DNA from: Selaginella tamariscina
Lineage: Eukaryota; Streptophyta; Lycopodiopsida; Selaginellales; Selaginellaceae
Assembly (NCBI GenBank): GCA_003024785.1
Contig: PUQB01000127.1
Location: 174,501-238,500 of the forward strand
Length of the DNA stretch: 64,000 nucleotides
Direction of reading: 5' to 3'
Position numbers and translations under genes: made by a program. The first letter of the stretch is position 1. Every line of letters begins with the position of its first letter. Under the pieces are notes generated by a model. It was not told the origin of the DNA and did not search any database. It saw only the letters and a program-made list of their open reading frames with translations. This document shows positions 57,067 to 64,000 of this stretch, one piece after another.

Positions 57067-57093
57067 CATGTCCATTTTAGTTACAACTTGCAT
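57067..57093 (-). repeat. right terminal inverted repeat
   Basis: 27 bp that read, in reverse complement, ATGCAAGTTGTAACTAAA then ATGGACATG. Followed by CTAT (57094-57097), the target duplication, and then F-box copy 2. Confidence 0.85.
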
Positions 57094-57600
57094 CTATGCC
57101 TATTTTGGGTATTCGGAAAGGTCACTACTAGTGTACGAGTCACTACTAGTGTATGAGTCTAAAGATAAAGACTGGTTAGTGAAGCCTGAAAACCATGATA
57201 GGGGACCATTTGCTTGTGTAGTTGTTGCAGAAGACGGTAAAACATATGCACTCAAAAATGACTTTTATGGGAGTTATTTTGCACACTATAGTGTAAAGAA
57301 TGGCATGGAGTGGGTTGTGATGCTACACAAGTTTGAGAATGTCAAGTTGGATGGTGTACTTTCGTTGATGCATTGGGAAGGAAAGTTTTATATAGTCAGC
57401 TTTTTCGAGGAGAATTAGATATATTAAACTCTTATAGTTAACATTATATATTTTTGAACACCTATGATTGTGTACAATTTGGGGAAGCGTGAAGGGAGCT
57501 TAGAGATTGTGAAGAAGAAGCCTGAAGGGTGGGCACATGGTTCTTTGTGCCATCCCAAGTGCTTTGGTTTTGTCCATAGTTTGATGGTTTAACTCCTTTT
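57094..57600 (+). pseudogene. F-box gene copy 2, 3' part
   Basis: Continues copy 2 after the element: AYFGYSERSLLVYESLLVYE, WLVKPENHDRGPFACVVVAE, GKTYALKNDFYG, HKFENVKLDGVLSLMHWEGK and FYIVSFFEEN, stop. Relative to copy 1 it has lost the rest of exon 1 (the segment from GQWIGIG to HEDFIQ) by deletion at about 57413, but retains exon 2 remnants (57470-57590: MIVYNLGKREG, KPEGWAHGSLCHPKCFGF). Confidence 0.8.
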
Positions 57601-58313
57601 TGTAAATAAATAAGTGTTTTGCTTTATTTGTGTATAACTTGTTATATCTTATAACCTTCATAAATACACTATTAAATTATATTTAATACAAAATATGATA
57701 TTATTTACATTTTACTTATTTTAATTGGAGTTTAAATTTTATTAATATTTAATTAATAATTATTGTAATTCTATTCATTTTGAATGTTTATATAAAATAA
57801 TAATTTTAAAAATTATTAAAGAAGCTTTTAAAATTAAATAATAAATCTTTATTTTATTTATAAATAATCTTTTAAAATCTATATTCATAATAATATTTAT
57901 ATATTAAATTATATTTTGAAATGTTGTATTTATTTATTTAATATTTAATTAAGAATTAATATATAAATATCTTGATATGTGTATTTTATTATTTTCTAAT
58001 ACTAAAGAGAACTTTTATTTCTTTAGCACATAATTAAGCATGTCATACATTTAGTGTTAATGGACAATATTGCATTCGAATCACAATATAAAGATACATA
58101 AATAATAGTGTGTGTGTGCATATATGTAACACCTTCCAACTAACATGAACATGACAAGTCAAAATGATAATATAAAATTATTAATTATTTATTTAGCACT
58201 AATTATTAGTTAATTATTTGATTAATATGTAATTATGTGCTAATTATTAATTGATTATTAAACTAATCTTTAACTAACCATACCTAGTGTTCATTAAACT
58301 AGTTTTAACATCA
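57094..58313 (+). repeat. right arm of the inverted duplication
   Basis: Inverted match of 40697-42128, extending well beyond the gene into AT-rich flank (for example GACTTGTCATTTTGA-type sequence near 58155 and ACCATACCTAGTGTTCATTAA at 58277). Ends at about 58313 (AACATCATAAA). Confidence 0.85.
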
Positions 58314-59479
58314 TAAATAAATTCATTAGAAAAATGTATATTTATTTTGTGTACATGAATTTATGATAAAGATACGGAAAAAATTAGATTGTAATATCAA
58401 AGTGAGGACTTATATAGGTTATATAAGTTTCTAATTTCAACATGTGATTGTAAAGACTTTAACAAACATAACAAAAGTTCTCAACCACGTAAGAACCTTA
58501 TATTTGTTTTTTATTGACATTATGAATTGCCAATGAAAGATATTCGAACTTTGAACCCATGCTTTCAGTGAATATTATTATTGAAAAGATATTTCAAATA
58601 AGAAACAAATATTGATTTATTAATCATAATTTTAAAAGTTTATTTTGGTTTGTTATTTATAGTTTAAAAGCCCAATCCTAATTTTTTTCCTTTAATTTTT
58701 GAAACCAAATATGTTTCTCTTTAAATGAAATATTTTAAATTTTCCATATATTGAGAGAGAATATGCTAGTTGGGAATTCCTAGCCTTAAAGAGGAATACA
58801 CTCATATCAAAACATGCATACATTAATTTTTAATTAAATAAAATAAAATAAAAACAACAATTCAAAATATAATAATTTAAATTAATTATTAATATGTTCT
58901 GTATTAAATATAATTTAGTTTATAGATATTATTATGAATCTAAAATATTAAAATATTATATATAAATAAAATAAAGATTTACTATTTAATTCTAAAATTT
59001 CCTTTAATAATTATTAAAATTATTATATTATATAAACATTCAAATGCATAGAATTACAATAATTATTAATTAAATAATAAAATATTAATTGTTAGTTAAA
59101 TATTAATAAAATATAGTACCTTTATTATTGTGGATAGAATCTCGCATATCAAGCTATTTAAAGTCAGTAAATATGTGTATATAGAAATCTTTCTATCTCA
59201 CATACACATACACACATTGAGTTTACAAGATCTCACGGATTTGCATATGTTGACAAGATACACACACAATATATATGTAACATACATATGTATAAACATG
59301 CATACAAACAACTTATCTTATTGTTATCGACAAACATTATATACATATATAATTATTGTCAACATGCATCTAGGAGGTACCGCATGTGTGTGTTTGTATA
59401 TATATACCTTTGGTCATCTAAGTATTCTAAATATAATCCCATTGCATAATGTGCATGTCGTGCACATCTTTTAACAACT
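58314..59479. other. AT-rich DNA with a third diverged flank copy
   Basis: 58830-59115 resembles 41085-41285 in the same orientation as the left arm (ATAGATATTATTATGAAT, AAATAAAATAAAGATTTA, TAGAATTACAATAATTATTA), so part of the F-box flank exists a third time. The rest is AT-rich. An open frame at 59130-59474 is low-complexity and not supported as a gene. Confidence 0.55.
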
Positions 59480-60415
59480 TAGACAATCATGTGCATCTTC
59501 AACTGTTGGTTCAATATTACATGTTGGCACATCCTTGTGCCATGTTCTTAGTGTTCTCAACCCACTCTGAAGTGTTGGTGATATGTGGCGGCTTCCTTCT
59601 TCACTGCCTCTAACTTGAGCTCTAGTGTGGCTATCGTTGCATTCTTAAGCTCAGTGGTCCCTTGGAGCTTGGCCACATTACCTGCTTCATGTTCTTAGGC
59701 TTGCTCAAGTTGGGCCTCAAGCTCCTTGATTCACTCCTACGCTTGTTGTAGCTCCATGGTGGCATGTTGTTGTTGTTGTTGTAACCTAGCTGTTCTTCCT
59801 TCCAAAAAGGTTAGGCATTCTTAGACCTATTGTAGCTCCTCCTCCTCCTCCTTGATCTAATGCTCATGGTTGCACATGTCCTCTTTCAACTTCTTAATCA
59901 TAGTCAACATCTGGTCCACCTTGGCTTCGGTCACTTGTACTTGCTCCACATCCTCATCATGTTGGGGTAGGACAACCATGGCCCAATCTTCTTGTGTGGT
60001 CTCCCTGTCTTGTGCAGTCAACTATGCCTTAACTTTGACTAGTTCCCGATCACACATTGTGAGCTATTTGTGCACTAGCATAGCTCTACTCATGCCGCTA
60101 CCACTGACCAATATGCTTCATGGAGCTTCTCCTCCTTTTGCTTTAGTCATGTATTGAGCTCTTGGGCTTGTCGAGTTCCCTCAGCGACCACATACTCATG
60201 GTCGCACTGGAGTTGCTTGTTATGTCCCTTGAGGTCCTTGTGCCACTTATGAAGCTTGTTGAACACAATGGTTATCGAGATACAGTTCTGCTGCATGTCT
60301 ACTAACTTGTTGTTAGGAACTCTGTAGGCCAGATGTGAGGTGAATCTAGGTGGTTTTGGTGGTCACCTCAGGTTGCTTGGGGATATGTTGTGGTGGCCTC
60401 TACCCGAATGCCACG
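59480..60415 (-). repeat. inverted family I fragment (3' coiled-coil ORF and LTR end)
   Basis: On the minus strand 60415-60310 resembles the end of a family I LTR (GGTAGAGGCCACCACAACA, GATTCACCTCACATCTGGCC), followed leftwards by coiled-coil ORF B sequence (FNKLHKWHKDLKGHNKQLQC, EYVVAEGTRQAQEL). It is head-to-head with copy I-4. (TTG)n at 59767-59790 lies within it. Confidence 0.5.
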
Positions 60416-60831
60416 AGGGTCTAGCGCTAGGTAACCCACTATATAAGCAGGAAGGCTGGTAGTGAGTCGGGGTCTTTTTGGGAGTCAAGTCTGCATCTTG
60501 TATCTTGCTCCTCTGTCGGAGATAGTTTGTACTCAGATAGGCATTATAATATATCCATACTCCTACTTACCTTACAAGCGGGGACTCCCCACTTGTCCCA
60601 CTCCTAAGCTAAGCAACGCTCTCTGCCAAACCACCAAGGTAGAACTCCCGTACCTGTACACGGACCTTCATGGCGTTTGGGTAGAGGCCATCTAACACCT
60701 TCCAGTACTTCCGAGGTAAGGTCGACTTGCCAGTTCAAACCCCCAGAGTTGGACGCTCTCCACAGCGTCATGGTGACCACTGAGGCTTCCTGAGAAGCAC
60801 CACATCTGGCCTGTGGAGTCCCTGACGATCA
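60416..60831 (+). repeat. partial 5' LTR of copy I-4
   Basis: Matches the R-U5 half of the I-3 LTR: GGGTCTAGCGCTAGGTAACC, ACTATATAAGCAGGAAGGCT (TATA), GAGGTAAGGTCGACTTGCCA and CAGCGTCATGGTGACCACTG, ending CCTGACGATCA. The U3 half is missing, replaced by the inverted fragment on its left. Confidence 0.65.
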
Positions 60832-62329
60832 TTTGTGGTGACCACAGAGGGATAAATAGTACACATGGATGGAGTTCACTGTAGCAAGCAGAGTTGCGGC
60901 CCGAAGGAGAGCCGGGATTAACTCGTTCGAACAAATAGAGATCGACGAGCAACAGCTGGCCAGGAAGATGCGACGGGCTAGCCGAGGGAGGTTGATGGAA
61001 GGTAGCAAGGCACCTTGGTTGCCGCAATCGGCCCTTGCCTAACCTACCCGAGGGAATGATGTAAATACTGCATGGCAGAATCTCTGAGTAGCGGTAGACC
61101 TGGCACACCAGTGGTAAAGGTGGTTGCACACTGCTGATGACAAAGAAGGATATGAAGAAACTGTAGCACGTTCGATGTCAGTCTAGGTACAGCAGCATGC
61201 AAGTATGAGCAGCACCTGGACGGGTGACTTCACCTGACAATAACCTACGATGCAGAATGGGATGGATGGCAGGACGATGGAAGCTCTCCACCTCTCGATG
61301 TAGGCGAAAGTGACAGCCACAATGAGCCCCCACACCAAAGAGCAGAACCCGTGTTCGACGAGTACCCCCGAAGGAGGAAACCCCGCATAGGACAACCCCA
61401 GGAAAGGGTAGGCCTGCAACAGAGGCAGGAATCTCGAGGGGCGAAAGCAACACGGATAATGACGGGGGACGTGAGCTAGAAGTCCAACGTGGCCAATGCC
61501 ACAACGTAGGAAACCTAGGGCCGCCGTCACCCACCAGGGTGAGGCGGGGGCCCGTGGCTGCCCGAAAAGAGGGGAGGAAGAGCCTCATATGGAAGGCCCC
61601 CATAGGGAGGGGCATCGATTGCCAATAAGGCAACCTTTGCACCAAGAGTTTAGCCGATTGGACGATGCAACAAGCCAGGGTGGTTACCAAGATGAGAACC
61701 CAAGACTTTGGAAGGCTGGGTACACATGGGACGACCACCTGCGCAAAGGCGATTGGACATTGACGAGTTAACAGACTGGGAGGAGGTACTAGAAAGAGAG
61801 GCCGCACAGTGGCCACTCTAGACAAGGGACAAGAGGATTTCGTCTAAGGGCAGGAGAGATTCGCCTGAGCAACCAGTATCGCATTGGCCCTACGAGGGAA
61901 ATTTGCCAGGGCACACGGTAGAGCCGCAACCATCACCAGACGAGGGGATATCGTCTTAGGGCAAGGAGGATTTGCCCCATTGATCACAACCGTCTAGACG
62001 GTCGCAGGGGGATTCCGTGCACGGTCCTACAAAACCACTCACTGGATGAGGAAATACTGTCTAGCCGTGGTAAGCTGTGCCACCAGCCGTCAAGTTGGTC
62101 CCACGGAGGGGGCCCCCGAGGGACAGCCGGGAGGAGCCCGTCCTCTCAACGGGAGGGCAGGGCCGCGAGGAAGGAGAAAGGTACCCGTAGAATATCGGGA
62201 TGTGGACTACACCACGTCCGAAGCGGAGGGTCCGGATTGGAGCACTTCTCAGGCGCAACGGGACGCCGTGGGAACCAACCCGATTACCTTACTAGCCCGC
62301 GCACTCAATCAAATGTAGGAGAGCACTGT
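60832..62329 (+). other. family I 5' leader (copy I-4)
   Basis: GC-rich leader collinear with 23188-24600. Repeated motif GAGGGGATATCGTCT / GAGGAAATACTGTCT with GGAGGATTTGCCCC. Minus-strand open frames are shadows of no known domain. Confidence 0.5.
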
Positions 62330-62830
62330 AACAGTGCCCTTACTCGCGTTCCGTGGAGCAAAGGGGGAAGACACAGACTAACACGTATACAAGTTCGAAC
62401 AGGTGTGCGAACTTTGGAGTGTAATCGACAATCACAAGAAGCTGAGTGCATTCACATGTACTTTGGACAAGAAGGCATAGGCTTGGTGGATGTGTTTCCA
62501 CGAGGCAAATGAAGGAGCCTGCTGGGAAAACGCACAGACGTGTTCTTGGATACCTTCCGGGAGGAAAAGAGTGAAGAAGAGGTGATCCACAAGCTAACGG
62601 GCTTGAAACAGAAAGCGGGAGAGTTGGTCGACGAATACACAGTCCACATGTTGGGGTACATTGCTCGGCTAAGAGACGCCCCAGTTGACTTGACCAAGAA
62701 AATGTGGTACCGAAAGGGACTGCGATCAGAGATCCGCAAGTGGATCGGCTTAGATGACGACCGAACGTTCGACAAACTACTCCGATACGCCAAGAAGGCT
62801 GAGAAGCGGGAAGCTGAAAAACGCTAGGAA
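62330..62830 (+). pseudogene. family I gag (copy I-4)
   Basis: 62540-62827 is open: FLDTFREEKSEEEVIHKLTG, LKQKAGELVDEYTVHMLGYI, DLTKKMWYRKGLRSEIRKWI and DDDRTFDKLLRYAKKAEKRE. Upstream pieces (HKKLSAFTCTLDKKA-like, WWMCFHEANEGA) are in other frames. Retrotransposon gag-type capsid. Confidence 0.75.
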
Positions 62831-62989
62831 AGGAAGACATAGGACAAATCGGACACAGAGGGGCAAACGACACCACCTTGGATGAGGAAAACCTCTCTAA
62901 TGATCCAAAGCCGGCCAAAAGGGAGAAACGATCGGGAGCCAAGAGGCACAGGCAGCTGCAGCGGGGGGAAACCCAACACAAAAGGTAGA

Positions 62990-63371
62990 CTTATCCACAA
63001 CACTAGCTCAAATGGATACACCACATGCGGGGACACGGGTACGTAACATCTGCGGGTCTCACAACATGGACGATTGCTACCGACTAGCCGAACTCCTAAG
63101 CAATAGGCTACCACAGGCAGCCGCACTAATGGTAGAACGAAAGACTGAAGGGGTGCAGATGGCCGAAGGTGTTACGGCCGCAGGACATAGGGGGATAATC
63201 AACCCCGTAGGAGGTCCCATTCGGGAGACCGGAATCGTAGGTCTCGTTCCCGTGAGTAGCAACCATATCGACCCAAGTATGGACAGAGAGAGACAGCCGG
63301 AATGCAAGGAGGTGGTGTGTGCACTTTGCGGAGGCCCACACCCGCTTACTGATGTTCATGGGTATTATTAA
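62990..63371 (+). CDS. family I Gag knuckle region (copy I-4)
   Basis: An open 119-residue stretch with two Cys/His clusters: VRNICGSHNMDDCYRLAELL and VCALCGGPHPLTDVHGYY, separated by a Gly/Val-rich linker. Corresponds to the nucleocapsid part; the cluster spacing (C-x5-H-x4-C) is not the standard knuckle, so RNA binding is inferred. Confidence 0.55.
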
Positions 63372-63839
63372 TCAAACCAATGCTAGAGGCACAAGTAGCC
63401 GGCGTCGCCAAGGTGAGTAATGGGCAGATCCCTGCTAACCCAATGCCAACCCCGCACCGCAAGTAAACCAAGTAACGGTCGTACTGCCAGAATAGGACGA
63501 CGGGACAAACATAGTATTGTAGGCTCCCTTAGCGGACGAAACAAGAGAACCGCAAGGGCGGAGAACTAGGGAACGCAAACGTACGAAAAGAGGAAACAGG
63601 CAACAAACCCTCAGTACTAAAGCAGTGGGTAAGGAAGCAAACCGAAGGACTAACCATCTCGGGACTTGCGGAGCCCAACCAAGGCCAAGAATCGCTAAGA
63701 AAGGTAAGGAAATGGCAAAGCCGCACATTCAGAAAGAGAGAGGCTCAGACATTGACAGAGCAAGAAAACACCGCTGATTCCCACCACACGATGGGGGAAT
63801 CGGGCACAGCCAGCAGCAAGGCCCCCACCAAGAGGCACT

Positions 63840-64000
63840 ACAACCATAGTGGACTACGTAAACGACGTACCAACCATTCTGGTTCACATGGCGTGTCACA
63901 GAATCAGCAAGGTGATTATAGATGGAGGGTTGGCAGTCAACGTCATGTCAACAGAGCTCCACAGGGAGTTGCGTATGCCAACTCTGAAGCCTACTCCCTC
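63840..64000 (+). pseudogene. family I protease, start (copy I-4)
   Basis: TIVDYVNDVPTILVHMACHR and VIIDGGLAVNVMSTELHREL, with IIDGG as the active-site loop (Asp, Gly, Gly), then LRMPTLKPTPS to the window end. It is more intact than the equivalents in I-2 and I-3, and continues beyond the window. Confidence 0.65.

Larger units (their letters stand above)
43737..57093. mobile_element. 13,357-bp TIR element with FCP1-like, ParB/MTase-like and DUF7869-like genes
   Basis: The ends are inverted: left 43737-43763 and right 57067-57093 (reverse complement) both follow ATGCANGTTGTAACTAAA, then TGG.CATG; 24 of 27 positions agree. CTAT flanks both ends (43733-43736, 57094-57097). In F-box copy 1 the same site is uninterrupted (CTAT as ATAG at 42125-42128), so the insertion is precise. 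Contents: three genes (44269-45300 minus, 45559-48585 minus, 53465-56589 plus), two palindrome arrays (48882-49815, 52593-53318) and a microsatellite-rich centre. All three genes show lesions or uncertain starts, so this copy is probably not autonomous. Superfamily not known to me; the 4-bp duplication and short TIRs should be compared with KDZ-type (Kyakuja/Dileera/Zisupton) and other large plant DNA transposons. Confidence 0.85.
60416..64000 (+). mobile_element. Ty3/gypsy family I copy I-4 (runs off the window)
   Basis: Partial 5' LTR (60416-60831), primer-binding-like TTTGTGGTGACCACAGAGG, leader, gag (62330-62830), knuckles (62990-63371) and start of protease (63840-64000). Collinear with I-3 except for the segment that is inverted in I-3. 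Of the family I copies it has the longest uninterrupted gag. Confidence 0.75.

Noticed and set aside
43737-57093. Element being an LTR retrotransposon or Helitron
   Set aside because: Ends are short inverted repeats, not long direct repeats, with a 4-bp duplication; no RT, and no Rep/helicase seen.
59130-59474. 114-codon open frame
   Set aside because: Low-complexity H/I/Y/T-rich translation of AT- and AC-rich DNA; no domain or gene structure.
61178-61825. Minus-strand open frames of 115-215 codons
   Set aside because: Shadow of the family I leader; same pattern as in 23298-24270, no recognisable protein.

Overview
This window looks like nuclear DNA of a plant (streptophyte). The evidence is: TTTAGGG-type telomere-like motifs and AAACCCTA boxes, an F-box family gene, a plant-style FCP1-like phosphatase with a DVNG motif I, short GT-AG introns (about 50-110 bp), and several Ty3/gypsy LTR retrotransposons, one carrying a chromodomain. 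I cannot name the species. The short introns would fit a lycophyte, bryophyte or alga better than a typical seed plant, but that is a weak guess. Almost every gene carries stops or frameshifts, so most entries are relics.

Layout. 1-1455: the 3' part of a JMJD4-like JmjC oxygenase gene, multi-exon and apparently a pseudogene. 1456-3706: AT-rich and empty. 3707-40615: a nest of decayed Ty3/gypsy elements. Family I has four copies, all on the plus strand: I-1 at 3707-6305; I-2 at 19600-35390; I-3 at 22499-30068, which sits inside I-2 and lacks pol; and I-4 at 60416-64000, running off the window. Family II (minus strand, 10618-18985, outer LTR at 6310-6795) encodes gag-PR-RT-RH-IN and has an extra RNase H-like domain upstream of gag. 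Its RT is split by a 1.7-kb insertion with a 12-bp target duplication, and its integrase by a solo family III LTR. Family III (36540-40615, plus strand) is a chromovirus whose integrase tail plus chromodomain is repeated three times in tandem.

40697-58313 is the most interesting part. An F-box gene locus is present twice as a large head-to-head inverted duplication. The second copy is cut by a 13,357-bp element (43737-57093) with 27-bp terminal inverted repeats (24/27 matching) and a 4-bp CTAT duplication. The uninterrupted first copy in the same window gives the exact empty site. The element holds: (a) a minus-strand FCP1/NIF-like phosphatase gene; (b) a minus-strand gene combining a ParB-like N-terminal domain with a C-terminal Rossmann methyltransferase-like domain, an architecture familiar from phages and bacterial mobile elements; (c) a plus-strand gene resembling DUF7869-type proteins with an RNase H-like core, the best candidate transposase; and (d) between the divergent genes b and c, two clusters totalling about 34 copies of an 18-bp palindrome, GGCGGGATTAATCCCGCC and variants, one cluster next to the 5' end of each gene. 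A ParB-like protein beside arrays of palindromes suggests a parS-like or transposase-binding arrangement. That is inference, but it can be tested.

58314-60415 holds AT-rich sequence and an inverted family I fragment.
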